Positions 1-7,930 of a stretch of DNA of 64,000 nucleotides are shown one piece after another. The stretch covers positions 248,001 through 312,000 of the forward strand of contig NZ_BAABCJ010000005.1 in the NCBI RefSeq assembly GCF_039538765.1. Direction: 5' to 3'. Each line of letters opens with the position of its first letter. Position 1 is the first letter of the stretch. Origin of the DNA: Zhihengliuella alba. GTDB lineage: Bacteria; Actinomycetota; Actinomycetes; Actinomycetales; Micrococcaceae. The position numbers and the translations under genes were made by a program. Under the pieces are notes generated by a model. It saw only the letters and a program-made list of their open reading frames with translations. It was not told the DNA's origin and did not search any database.

Positions 1-1290
1 GTCGTCGCCACGGTTGAGGTGACGGCCGACGAGAATGGCGACATCCAGACGGACCTGACGGTCCCCGAGGGTGCAGCCGTGGGTGCCGACTACACGATCC
101 GCGGCACCGATGTCGAGACCGAGGGCACGGCGGAGACGCCGTTCGAGGTCCTGGAGGCCTCGGCCACCGACCTGACGATCGCTGCTGATCCCGCTGCCGC
201 GCAGCCGGGTGACACGACGAGCGTCTCCGGTGAGGGCTACACGCCGAACGGCGACGTGACGGTCGAGCTGGTGGATGCCGACGGCAACGTCGTCGCCACC
301 GAGGAGGTCACCGCCGACGAGAACGGTGCGATCCTGACGGATCTCACGGTTCCGGGCAACGCCTCGGCGGGCGCGGACTACACGATCCGCGGCACGGACG
401 TGGAGACCGAGGGGATGGCGGAGACGCCGTTCGAGGTCCTCGCGCTCGAGGACGGAGAGGTGGCACTGTCCGCCGATCCGGATTCCGGCCTGCCGGGCGA
501 CACGACCGAGGTGACGGGCTCCGGCTTCGAGCCGGGCGAGAAGGTCACGGTCGAGCTGGTCGACAGCGACGGCAACGTGGTCGCCACGGTGGAGACCACC
601 GCTGACGACAACGGCACCATCGCCGCCGAGATCACGATCCCCGAGGACGCAGTCCCCGGTGACTACACGATCATCGGCACCGACGAGTCGGGCAACACGG
701 GCGAGACCGGCTACGAGGTCCTCGACCCCAACGCCGGCACCTGCGGCGTCGAGCCGGAGATCACCGTGGATCCGTCCACGGCGACCGTCGGCGGCACCGT
801 GACGGTCTCGGGCGTCGGCTTCACTGCCGGCTCCGAGGTCGAGGTCGACATCGCCGACGCGGACGGGGCATCGATCTTCGCCTCGGGCGCACCGGTGGCG
901 ACCGTCGGCGACGACTGCACGTTCAGCATCGACGTCGAGCTCCCGGCGGAGGCCGGCCCCGGTGACTACACCGCGACCGCGACCGACGACGAGGGCAACA
1001 CCGATGAGGCCGACCTGACCATCGCCGCAGGCGATGGAACGGGTGGCGGCAACAACGGTGGCGGCGACAACGGTGGTGGCGACAACGGTGGAGACAACGG
1101 TGGAGACAACGGTGACGGCACCAACGGTGGCGGCAACGGCGGGAACGATGGCAACGGCGGCAACGGTGGCGGTCTCGCCAACACCGGCGCCACGTCGGTT
1201 GCCCTGTCGATCCTGGCACTGATGCTGCTGGCAGGTGGCGCGCTCCTGGTTCGCCACAGCCGCCGCAAGAACGGCATCGGCGAGGCGTAA
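1..1290 (+). CDS. Cell-wall-anchored surface protein with Ig-like repeats (5' end outside window)
   Basis: The frame is open from base 1, and the first visible residues already match the interior of a repeat, so the gene starts upstream. About 430 codons are visible. They contain at least four copies of an 80-90 residue beta-rich repeat with recurring DTTxVxGxGxxP, VTVELVDxDGNVVAT and PGDYT-type segments, followed by a Gly/Asn/Asp stalk (bases about 1036-1172). The C-terminus has the sorting pattern LANTG, a hydrophobic helix and a basic tail (RHSRRK). LAxTG is the motif associated with class E sortases of high-GC Gram-positives, so covalent attachment to peptidoglycan is expected. The repeats resemble Ig-like adhesin or IPT/TIG modules. 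The ligand is unknown. Confidence 0.85.
   Translation, partial: VVATVEVTADENGDIQTDLTVPEGAAVGADYTIRGTDVETEGTAETPFEVLEASATDLTIAADPAAAQPGDTTSVSGEGYTPNGDVTVELVDADGNVVATEEVTADENGAILTDLTVPGNASAGADYTIRGTDVETEGMAETPFEVLALEDGEVALSADPDSGLPGDTTEVTGSGFEPGEKVTVELVDSDGNVVATVETTADDNGTIAAEITIPEDAVPGDYTIIGTDESGNTGETGYEVLDPNAGTCGVEPEITVDPSTATVGGTVTVSGVGFTAGSEVEVDIADADGASIFASGAPVATVGDDCTFSIDVELPAEAGPGDYTATATDDEGNTDEADLTIAAGDGTGGGNNGGGDNGGGDNGGDNGGDNGDGTNGGGNGGNDGNGGNGGGLANTGATSVALSILALMLLAGGALLVRHSRRKNGIGEA
1051..1173 (+). repeat. Gly/Asn/Asp stalk-coding repeat
   Basis: Short degenerate repeats of the type AACGGTGGCGAC and AACGGTGGAGAC encode runs of NGG(G/D)D just before the sortase motif. This is a flexible spacer and a likely site of length variation by slippage. 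Confidence 0.7.
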
Positions 1291-1333
1291 TCCTGCGAAG
1301 GATGACGCTCCGCTCTAGCTGAGCGGTTCGGAG

Positions 1334-1371
1334 CGAGGGCCGTCCTCCCCACACGGGGAGGGCGGCCCTCG
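1334..1371 (+). terminator. Hairpin terminator after the surface-protein gene
   Basis: A 17-bp stem (one G-T pair) with ACAC loop: arms begin CGAGGGCCG at 1334 and end CGGCCCTCG at 1371. No T-tract follows, as is common for actinobacterial terminators. Confidence 0.65.
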
Positions 1372-1435
1372 TGCGCGAGCGCTGGGGGAGGGCGCCCCGC
1401 GAGAGTAGAAGAACGGGCACGCGACGGCCCCCGGA

Positions 1436-1441
1436 TAAGGT
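1436..1441 (+). promoter_or_regulatory. -10 box TAAGGT, probable leaderless start
   Basis: TAAGGT fits TANNNT and ends 7 nt before the ATG at 1449. Transcription would begin at or next to the start codon. Confidence 0.45.
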
Positions 1442-1448
1442 GGAACCG

Positions 1449-2822
1449 ATGAGAGCACAGCAGCGGATCCTGGTCGGCGCAGCGTCGGCCGCGCTTCTTT
1501 CGATGGTGGTGGGCTGCGGTGGGAACGCGCCGGCCGAGACCGGGACGGACCAGGGCGAGGCGGCTGCAACGGCTCCGGAGTGCGCCACGGGGGAGTCCCT
1601 GATCCACGAGTTCGAGAACGGGGCCGCCTGGACGATGTGCTGGAGCGTCGGGGCCGACCGGGGACTCGTCCTGACCGACGTCGTCTATTCCTCGCCCGAC
1701 CAGGGCGAGCACCGGATCATCGACTCGATCGCCCTGGCCCAGCTGGAGGTCCCGTACGACAGCGGCGAGCGGCTCACGAGTGACATCACGGATGCCGGCT
1801 TCGGCGGCACCCGGATGAAGACGCTCACCGAGCAGGAATGCTCCGGCGAGCGGCACGCCACCGAGATCCCCAACATCGGCGAGGGCGAGTACGGGCCCTC
1901 GCCGGAGCGCGAGGTCCTCTGCTCCACCAGCGTGGAGGCGCGCCTCGGGTACCGCTCGTTCGAGAACGGAACGCTCACCACCGCCCAGACGAGCGAGTGG
2001 AACGTGTACGCCATCTCGAAGGTGGGCTGGTACGAGTACATCAGCCAGTACACCTTCACATCCTCCGGTGCCATCCGTCCGCAGCTCGGCGCCACCGGCG
2101 ACCTCTCCCCGGTGGACTACGCCGACGAGGAGCACGGCTGGCCCGTCGGCGAGGGCGAGGCGGACTATGCGGCCAGCCACTCGCACAACGCCGTGTGGCG
2201 GGTCGACTGGGGACTCGGCGACGGCGCGCAGGCCGTGGAGCAGTACGACGCCGTCGACACCGGTGACGAGGGCGACGAGTCCCGGATCGTCGAGGGCTCG
2301 CTGATGCCGATCGAGCATCCAGCCGTGGCGAGGAAGGAGGATCGCCGCTGGTGGCGGGTCCTCTCGCCGGAGACGCTCAACGCGGACGGCCATCCGATTT
2401 CCTACGAGATTGGCCTGGAGAAGACAGACTCCTTCACCGCGTTGCGCGACGAGCACCACCATGGAGCCGACTCGGGCTACGACGTGGCGTTCACCAACGC
2501 CAAGGACTGCGAGCTGTACGCGACCTACAATCCGGCGGACTGCGGCCGCGGCGTGCTGGACTTCATCGCGAACGGCAAGGAGGAGCCGCTCGAGGACGTG
2601 GTGTCCTGGGTCGCCGTCGGCTTCCACCACGTCCCCCGGGACGAGGATCAGTCCCCGATGGAGATGCACTGGCAGGGCTTCTCCCTCTCTCCGCGGGACC
2701 TGTTCGCCCAGCGGCCGGGCGTCCCGGACGGGCGCGAGGGGCTGAACGGGCAGCCGGAGACGTGGCAGGGCGAGGACGTGGACGACCTCATCGAGCGCGA
2801 CGCCGGCCAGTTCGGAGGATAG
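1449..2822 (+). CDS. Secreted lipoprotein of unknown function
   Basis: 457 residues. The start at 1449 gives a short basic N-terminus, a hydrophobic stretch and a lipobox VVGC with the lipidated Cys at residue 23. An earlier in-frame start at 1371 would add a charged extension that spoils the signal peptide. The mature protein is acidic and rich in Trp, Tyr and Glu, and I recognise no domain. It should sit on the outer face of the membrane. No ribosome-binding site is obvious, and the -10 box lies 7 nt upstream, so the mRNA is probably leaderless. The CHY zinc-finger gene follows after 7 nt and may share the transcript. Confidence 0.75.
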   Translation: MRAQQRILVGAASAALLSMVVGCGGNAPAETGTDQGEAAATAPECATGESLIHEFENGAAWTMCWSVGADRGLVLTDVVYSSPDQGEHRIIDSIALAQLEVPYDSGERLTSDITDAGFGGTRMKTLTEQECSGERHATEIPNIGEGEYGPSPEREVLCSTSVEARLGYRSFENGTLTTAQTSEWNVYAISKVGWYEYISQYTFTSSGAIRPQLGATGDLSPVDYADEEHGWPVGEGEADYAASHSHNAVWRVDWGLGDGAQAVEQYDAVDTGDEGDESRIVEGSLMPIEHPAVARKEDRRWWRVLSPETLNADGHPISYEIGLEKTDSFTALRDEHHHGADSGYDVAFTNAKDCELYATYNPADCGRGVLDFIANGKEEPLEDVVSWVAVGFHHVPRDEDQSPMEMHWQGFSLSPRDLFAQRPGVPDGREGLNGQPETWQGEDVDDLIERDAGQFGG

Positions 2823-2829
2823 CCGGCGA

Positions 2830-3144
2830 ATGCCAACGGTTCTCGGCAGTGCGGTGGACGGCCAGACGCGGTGCGTCCACTACCGTTCGGCGCTCGATGT
2901 CGTCGCGATCAAGTTCTACTGCTGCCGTGCCTACTACCCCTGCCACCTCTGCCACGAGGAGCACGCCGACCATGCGGCCGCCCCCTGGCCGCCGGACCAG
3001 CGGGAGGCCGAGGCGATCCTCTGCGGCGTCTGCCGGGCCGAGCTCAGCATCTCCGCCTACCTGGCGACCGACGCCTGCCCGTGCTGCGGCGCTCACTTCA
3101 ATCCCGGGTGCCGGCTCCACTCCTCGCTCTACTTCGCGGACTGA
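2830..3144 (+). CDS. CHY zinc-finger protein
   Basis: 104 residues with the CHY-type pattern: an N-terminal CVH, then FYCCRAYYPCHLCHEEH around residues 29-45, then CGVC and CPCCGAHFNPGC pairs toward the C-terminus. The Cys/His spacing fits a small zinc-binding domain found alone in many actinobacteria and as part of RING-CHY proteins elsewhere. GGAGGAT 8 nt upstream is a good ribosome-binding site and overlaps the stop of the lipoprotein gene. The biological role is unknown. Confidence 0.85.
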   Translation: MPTVLGSAVDGQTRCVHYRSALDVVAIKFYCCRAYYPCHLCHEEHADHAAAPWPPDQREAEAILCGVCRAELSISAYLATDACPCCGAHFNPGCRLHSSLYFAD

Positions 3145-3162
3145 GCCCCGATCCGGCTGGGC

Positions 3163-3168
3163 TAGACT
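3163..3168 (+). promoter_or_regulatory. Candidate -10 box TAGACT for the GAF regulator
   Basis: TAGACT 46 nt before the start codon at 3215. No convincing -35 is seen. Confidence 0.35.
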
Positions 3169-3214
3169 GCCAGCACCGCAATGTGATGCCCGTCATAATT
3201 CGAGGGGGTGCGCC

Positions 3215-4570
3215 ATGCCCGCCAGGACTCCGGCCCAGCCGGCCCTCCAGCGCTCCGCCCTGGCTGCGCACGGGGCCCTCGGCTCCGCGGCGGGCCAGGC
3301 CTTCGAGCTGCTCCGGCCGGTGGTGGGCGAGTCCTGGCGCCGCTCACTGGGCTTCCTGGCCCCGGGCCGCATCGAACCGTCGGTCGCGCTCCAGTCCGCG
3401 GACCTCTCCGCGTACCGCCGGGACCACCCGCTCGCCACCGTCCTGCCCGTCATCACCCGCCTGCTGGTGGAGCCCGCCCGCGATACCGGCCTGCTCGTCG
3501 CCGTGGGAGACGCGGACGGCCGACTTCTCTGGATCGAGGGGGACGGCGGCGCCGTCCGCCGCGCCGAGGGCATGGCGTTCGTCCCCGGCGCGGACTGGTC
3601 CGAGCGCTCCGTCGGCACATCCGCCCCGGGGACGGCGCTCGCGACCGGCCAGGGCGTCCAGGTCAGCGGCGCCGAGCACTTCAGCGAGATCGCCCACCGC
3701 TTCAGCTGCACCGCGTCGCCGATCCACGCACCGGACGGGCGGCTCCTCGGGGTCGTCGACCTCACCGGCGGCCCGGAGGCGGTGGCGGCCCATTCGATGG
3801 GCCTGGTGCGGGCGGCTGTGGCCGCAGCGGAGGCCGAGCTGCGCCTGCAGGGCCTCCAGCTGGCCGCTTCGACCGGGACGATCCGCGGGCGCGGCCCGGT
3901 GCGCGCCCGCCGCCCGGTGGCGGTGAGGGGCGGCGGCAGCGCACAGCCGGCCGGCCGGCCGTTCCTGCGCCTGCTGGGATCAGACGACGTGGTGCTCGAC
4001 TGCCCTGCCGGTACGGTCCGGTTCGGCGGCCGCCACGGCGAGATCCTCGCGCTGCTGGCCTGGCATGGGGAGGCGGGACTGACGGCGGACCGGCTCGCCG
4101 TCGAGCTCTTCGGGGATGACGCGCGGACCGTCACGCTCCGGGCCGAACTCGTCCGGCTGCGCCAGGCCCTCCGCGCGGGCCTGGCGGAGGATGCCAGCGG
4201 AACCGCCGTCGGGCTCGCCTCCCGGCCGTACCGCTTCGAGCCGGCGCCGGACTGCGATGCGCGGCGCGTGCTGGAGTTCGTCGGCCGCGGGCACTACCGG
4301 CGCGCCCTGGAGTCCTACGCGGGTGAGGTCCTCCCGCGGTCCACGGCGCCCGGCGTCGTCGCACTCCGGGCCGAGCTCTCCGGCGCGCTGCGCGAGGCCA
4401 TGCTCTCCGACGCCGGGCCGGACGTGCTGATGCAGTACCTGGAGCTGCCGGAGGCGTCGGACGACGTCGAGGCGCTGCGGACCGCGCTGCGCATCCTGCC
4501 GCCCAGATCGCCGCGCCGCGCCGTCGTCGTCTCCCGGTTGGAGCGCTTGGACGCCGCCCACGGGGCCTGA
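3215..4570 (+). CDS. GAF-domain transcriptional regulator with winged-helix C-terminus
   Basis: 451 residues. The start follows GAGGGGG and precedes a conserved-looking N-terminus (WRRSLGF near residue 45). Residues about 70-215 form a GAF sensor domain with a GTSAPGTALATG segment, like that of AcoR-type regulators. The C-terminal third (from LLGSDDVVLDCPAGTVRFGG) has no AAA+/sigma-54 domain. It looks like a winged-helix/SARP-like DNA-binding region (GDDARTVTLRAELVRLRQALRAG) followed by helices. The gene lies directly upstream of an acetaldehyde-type aldehyde dehydrogenase and AdhP, an arrangement known for actinobacterial alcohol/aldehyde regulators. The inverted repeat at 4587-4605 is its likely binding site. 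The effector is probably an alcohol, aldehyde or acetoin-like compound (inference). Confidence 0.8.
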   Translation: MPARTPAQPALQRSALAAHGALGSAAGQAFELLRPVVGESWRRSLGFLAPGRIEPSVALQSADLSAYRRDHPLATVLPVITRLLVEPARDTGLLVAVGDADGRLLWIEGDGGAVRRAEGMAFVPGADWSERSVGTSAPGTALATGQGVQVSGAEHFSEIAHRFSCTASPIHAPDGRLLGVVDLTGGPEAVAAHSMGLVRAAVAAAEAELRLQGLQLAASTGTIRGRGPVRARRPVAVRGGGSAQPAGRPFLRLLGSDDVVLDCPAGTVRFGGRHGEILALLAWHGEAGLTADRLAVELFGDDARTVTLRAELVRLRQALRAGLAEDASGTAVGLASRPYRFEPAPDCDARRVLEFVGRGHYRRALESYAGEVLPRSTAPGVVALRAELSGALREAMLSDAGPDVLMQYLELPEASDDVEALRTALRILPPRSPRRAVVVSRLERLDAAHGA

Positions 4571-4586
4571 CCCGCACCGTCCCGCC

Positions 4587-4605
4587 GTTGCAACGTTGGT
4601 GCAAC
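4587..4605 (+). promoter_or_regulatory. Inverted-repeat operator upstream of the aldehyde dehydrogenase
   Basis: Perfect arms GTTGCA and TGCAAC separated by 7 nt. The repeat sits 12 nt upstream of the -10 candidate TAGCTT (4617-4622), so it covers the -35 region. It is the best candidate site for the GAF regulator encoded just upstream. Confidence 0.55.
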
Positions 4606-4673
4606 CTGCCCGGGCGTAGCTTCGTCGTCAAGTGACCGTGATCCACGGCACACCACACGACGAAGGAGTTGTC

Positions 4674-6197
4674 ATGACCGTCTACGCCAATCCCGGCACC
4701 GAGGGATCGCTCGTCACCTTCAAGCCGCGGTACGACCACTACATCGGCGGCGAGTGGAGGGCCCCCATCAAGGGCGAGTACTTCGAGAACGTCACGCCCG
4801 TGACCGGGCAGGGCTTCTGCGAGGTCGGCCGCGGCACGGCCGAGGACATCGAGGCCGCCCTCGACGCCGCCCACGCGGCCGCACCGGCGTGGGGGAAGAC
4901 GAGCGCGGCCGAGCGTGCCCTGATCCTCCACCGCATCGCGGACCGGATGGAGGAGAACCTCGAGATGCTCGCCGTCGCCGAGACCTGGGACAACGGCAAG
5001 GCCGTCCGCGAGACGCTCAACGCGGACCTGCCCCTCGCCGTGGACCACTTCCGGTACTACGCCGGTGCGATCCGCGCCCAGGAGGGTCGCCTGTCCCAGC
5101 TCGACGACGACACGACGGCGTACCACTTCCACGAGCCGCTCGGCGTGGTCGGCCAGATCATCCCCTGGAACTTCCCGATCCTGATGGCGGTCTGGAAGCT
5201 GGCGCCGGCGCTCGCCGCGGGCAACGCCGTGGTCCTGAAGCCCGCGGAGCAGACGCCGACCTCGATCCTGGTCCTGGCCGAGCTGGTCGGCGACCTGCTG
5301 CCGGCCGGCGTGCTCAACATCGTCAACGGGTTCGGCCTCGAGGCGGGCAAGCCGCTGGCGGCCAACAAGCGCATCCGGAAGATCGCGTTCACCGGCGAGA
5401 CCACCACGGGCCGGCTGATCATGCAGTACGCGTCGGAGAACCTCATCCCCGTGACGCTGGAGCTCGGCGGCAAGAGCCCTAACGTCTTCTTCGAGGACAT
5501 CGCCGCTGCCGACGACGCGTTCTACGACAAGGCGCAGGAGGGGTTCACGCTGTTCGCGCTGAACCAGGGCGAGGTCTGCACGTGCCCGTCGCGCGCCCTG
5601 GTCCAGGAGTCGATCTACGAGAAGTTCCTGGGCGACGTGGTGCCGCGCACCGAGGCGATCGTCCAGGGCAACCCGCTGGACACGGACACGATGATGGGCG
5701 CCCAGGCCTCCAACGACCAGCTGGAGAAGATCCTCAGCTACATCGACATCGGCCGGCAGGAGGGGGCCAAGGTCCTCACCGGCGGCGGCCGGGCCGACCT
5801 CGGCGGGGACCTCGCGGAGGGGTTCTACGTCCAGCCGACGATCTTCGAGGGACAGAACTCCATGCGGATCTTCCAGGAGGAGATCTTCGGTCCCGTGGTC
5901 TCGGTGGACAGGTTCAAGGACTACGACGACGCCCTCGCCATCGCGAACGACACCCTCTACGGGCTCGGCGCCGGCGTGTGGTCCCGGGACGGGTCCGTGG
6001 CCTACCGGGCCGGTCGCGACATCCAGGCCGGACGCGTCTGGGTGAACAACTACCACTCCTATCCGGCGCACTCCGCGTTCGGCGGCTACAAGTCCTCGGG
6101 CATCGGCCGCGAGACGCACCTGATGATGCTGGAGCACTACCAGCAGACCAAGAACCTCCTGGTCAGCTACAACCACAACAAGCTCGGCTTCTTCTAG
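4674..6197 (+). CDS. NAD-dependent aldehyde dehydrogenase (ExaC/AldB-like)
   Basis: 507 residues, full length for the family. The ATG at 4674 follows GAAGGAG; an upstream in-frame start lacks such a site. Visible family motifs are PWNFPI (Rossmann entry), FTGETTTG (cofactor loop), TLELGGKSPN with the general-base Glu, and NQGEVCTCPSR with the catalytic Cys near residue 300. Homologues (acetaldehyde dehydrogenase II, ExaC) oxidise acetaldehyde and other short aldehydes to acids. It forms a module with the adjacent AdhP and DUF779 protein, consistent with ethanol or short-alcohol catabolism. Expression is probably controlled by the GAF regulator through the repeat at 4587. Confidence 0.93.
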   Translation: MTVYANPGTEGSLVTFKPRYDHYIGGEWRAPIKGEYFENVTPVTGQGFCEVGRGTAEDIEAALDAAHAAAPAWGKTSAAERALILHRIADRMEENLEMLAVAETWDNGKAVRETLNADLPLAVDHFRYYAGAIRAQEGRLSQLDDDTTAYHFHEPLGVVGQIIPWNFPILMAVWKLAPALAAGNAVVLKPAEQTPTSILVLAELVGDLLPAGVLNIVNGFGLEAGKPLAANKRIRKIAFTGETTTGRLIMQYASENLIPVTLELGGKSPNVFFEDIAAADDAFYDKAQEGFTLFALNQGEVCTCPSRALVQESIYEKFLGDVVPRTEAIVQGNPLDTDTMMGAQASNDQLEKILSYIDIGRQEGAKVLTGGGRADLGGDLAEGFYVQPTIFEGQNSMRIFQEEIFGPVVSVDRFKDYDDALAIANDTLYGLGAGVWSRDGSVAYRAGRDIQAGRVWVNNYHSYPAHSAFGGYKSSGIGRETHLMMLEHYQQTKNLLVSYNHNKLGFF

Positions 6198-6276
6198 GCA
6201 GAGCAGACCCGGAACGCCAGCCACGCCCCCGGCCGCACCGCGCATTTCACGCCGGCTCGACCCGCGAGCCCCTGAG

Positions 6277-6320
6277 TTCGAGACACCGTTCGAGGCACCA
6301 TTCGAGACAGAGTTCGAAGG
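6277..6320 (+). repeat. 12-bp tandem TTCGA repeat in the adhP leader
   Basis: TTCGAGACACCG, TTCGAGGCACCA, TTCGAGACAGAG and a truncated TTCGAAGG follow each other without gaps. The last unit carries the adhP ribosome-binding site (GAAGGAG). Confidence 0.7.
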
Positions 6321-6327
6321 AGAACCC

Positions 6328-7404
6328 ATGAGCACGATGAAAGCAGCAGTAGTCCAGCAGTTCGGCGAGCCGCTCGGGATCACCGAGCAGCAGATCCCCA
6401 CGCCCGGCCCGGGCCAGGTGCTCGTCCGGCTGATCGCCTCCGGCGTCTGCCACACCGACCTGCACGCCGCCGAGGGCGACTGGCCCGTCAAGCCGACGCC
6501 TCCCTTCATCCCCGGCCATGAGGGCGTGGGAACGGTGGAGGCGGTGGGCCCGGGCGTCGAGGGGATCGCGGTCGGGGAGCTGGTCGGTAACGCCTGGCTG
6601 GCCAACGCATGCGGCTCCTGCGAGTACTGCCGCACCGGCTGGGAGACGCTCTGCGAGGCACAGCAGAACGGCGGCTACTCGGTGGACGGGTCCTTCGGGG
6701 AGTACATGCTGGTGGAGGAGCGATTCGCCGCCCGCATCCCGGAGGGCGCTGACCCGTACGAGATCGCCCCGGTGCTGTGTGCGGGCGTGACCGTGTACAA
6801 GGGGCTGAAGATGACCGAGGCCCGGCCCGGGCAGTGGGTGGCGATCTCCGGCATCGGCGGACTGGGCCACATCGCGGTGCAGTACGCCGTCGCCATGGGG
6901 CTCCGGGTCGCCGCCATCGACGTGGCCGACGACAAGCTGGCGCTGGCCCGCCAGCACGGTGCCGAGGTGACGGTCAACGCGTTCGCCGAGGACCCGGCCG
7001 AGGCGATCCAGCAGGCCACCGGAGGAGTCCACGGCGTGCTGGTGACCGCCGTCCATCCGGCCGCCTTCGGGCAGGCCATCGGCATGGCGCGGCGGGGCGG
7101 GACGATTGTCTTCAACGGCCTGCCGCCCGGGGACTTCCCGGCCCCGATCTTCGACATCGTGCTGAAGGGCCTGACCATCCGCGGCTCGATCGTCGGGACG
7201 CGACAGGACATGGACGAGGCGCTCGACTTCTACGCGCGGGGCCTGATCCATCCGACGTTCCACCGGCGGCCCCTGGAGGACGTCAACGCGGTGTTCGACG
7301 AGATGCGCCACGCCAAGATCGAGGGCCGCGCGGTCATCGAGTACGCAGGCGCGGGTTCCGCGGCGTCCGCGCACCGAGACGCGCAGGCCGTCGCCACGTC
7401 CTAG
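6328..7404 (+). CDS. adhP: Zinc-dependent alcohol dehydrogenase AdhP
   Basis: 358 residues, a medium-chain dehydrogenase. The catalytic zinc site is represented by SGVCHTDLH (about residue 37) and PGHEGVG. The structural zinc comes from the four-Cys loop CGSCEYCRTGWETLC, and the NAD-binding loop is GIGGLGH. Family members oxidise ethanol and other primary alcohols to aldehydes with NAD. The gene follows the aldehyde dehydrogenase after a 130-nt spacer containing a 12-bp tandem repeat, and the ATG has the site GAAGGAGAA. The C-terminal 20 residues beyond YAGAGSAAS are not part of the usual domain. Confidence 0.93.
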   Translation: MSTMKAAVVQQFGEPLGITEQQIPTPGPGQVLVRLIASGVCHTDLHAAEGDWPVKPTPPFIPGHEGVGTVEAVGPGVEGIAVGELVGNAWLANACGSCEYCRTGWETLCEAQQNGGYSVDGSFGEYMLVEERFAARIPEGADPYEIAPVLCAGVTVYKGLKMTEARPGQWVAISGIGGLGHIAVQYAVAMGLRVAAIDVADDKLALARQHGAEVTVNAFAEDPAEAIQQATGGVHGVLVTAVHPAAFGQAIGMARRGGTIVFNGLPPGDFPAPIFDIVLKGLTIRGSIVGTRQDMDEALDFYARGLIHPTFHRRPLEDVNAVFDEMRHAKIEGRAVIEYAGAGSAASAHRDAQAVATS

Positions 7405-7421
7405 TCACCCGCCGTCCGGCG

Positions 7422-7461
7422 GCGGGATCCGGCCCCATCGACGCGGGATCCTGCCCCATCG
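7422..7461 (+). repeat. Two 19-bp direct repeats, GGATCC-centred
   Basis: GCGGGATCCGGCCCCATCG (7422-7440) and GCGGGATCCTGCCCCATCG (7443-7461), one mismatch, 2-nt spacer. The core resembles the palindromes upstream of hipBA at 13505-13641. Confidence 0.7.
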
Positions 7462-7488
7462 GGGCGGGCCGGCGAACGCCTCGGCCCG

Positions 7489-7503
7489 CCCCCCCCCCCC
7501 CCC
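7489..7503 (+). repeat. Homopolymer tract of 15 C
   Basis: Fifteen consecutive C, 18 nt before the DUF779 start codon and directly upstream of its AGAGGA ribosome-binding site. It could be a slippage (phase-variation) site or an assembly uncertainty. Confidence 0.8.
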
Positions 7504-7521
7504 GACCGAGAGGACCGACCC

Positions 7522-7923
7522 ATGGAGCATGAGCTCGAAGCGCGCCCGCGGATCGAGGGCGAGGAGGTCTCCCGCGTGGCCCTCAGCGCGGCAGCGGTGG
7601 AGCTGCTGCGGCGGCTGTGGGGACGGCACGGGCCCCTGATGTTCCACCAGTCCGGCGGATGCTGCGACGGGTCGTCGCCGATGTGCTTCCCTGCGGGGGA
7701 CTTCAAGACCGGCGACGCGGACGTGCTGCTCGGGACGTTCGACCTGACCGACGCGGCCGGCCGGCCGCTGGGCGAGCTGGACTTCTGGATGTCCGTGGAG
7801 CAGTTCGCCTACTGGAAGCACACCCACCTGACGGTGGATGTCGTGGCGGGTCGCGGCTCCGGCTTCTCGGTGGAGGCGCCGGAGGGCAAGCGGTTCCTGA
7901 TCCGCAGCGAGATCATGGGCTGA
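7522..7923 (+). CDS. DUF779 family protein
   Basis: 133 residues, complete. Features matching the DUF779 family are HQSGGCCDGSSPMCF (about residues 41-55) with clustered Cys, and FWMSVEQFAYWKHTHLTVDV in the second half. The family is small, soluble and habitually encoded beside acetaldehyde dehydrogenase genes, as here. Its biochemical role is not established; the conserved Cys/His residues suggest metal or thiol chemistry (inference). It is the last gene of the alcohol module and ends 7 nt before the end of a convergent VOC gene. Confidence 0.85.
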   Translation: MEHELEARPRIEGEEVSRVALSAAAVELLRRLWGRHGPLMFHQSGGCCDGSSPMCFPAGDFKTGDADVLLGTFDLTDAAGRPLGELDFWMSVEQFAYWKHTHLTVDVVAGRGSGFSVEAPEGKRFLIRSEIMG

Positions 7924-7930
7924 CGAGGCT

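Noticed and set aside
1051..1173. Repeat block considered as a CRISPR-like array
   Set aside because: The units are short, variable and in frame with the surface protein; there are no spacers of constant length and no cas genes.
966..2669. Long open frame on the minus strand opposite the surface protein and lipoprotein genes
   Set aside because: It is a GC-driven mirror of real genes, with Pro/Arg/Ser-rich low-complexity translation, no ribosome-binding site and no recognisable motif.
4131..6635. 834-codon minus-strand frame across the GAF regulator and aldehyde dehydrogenase
   Set aside because: It overlaps clearly real genes on the other strand and its translation resembles shadow sequence typical of high-GC DNA.
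7489..7503. C15 tract as a frameshift site inside a gene
   Set aside because: It lies outside any coding frame that I can support, upstream of the DUF779 start.
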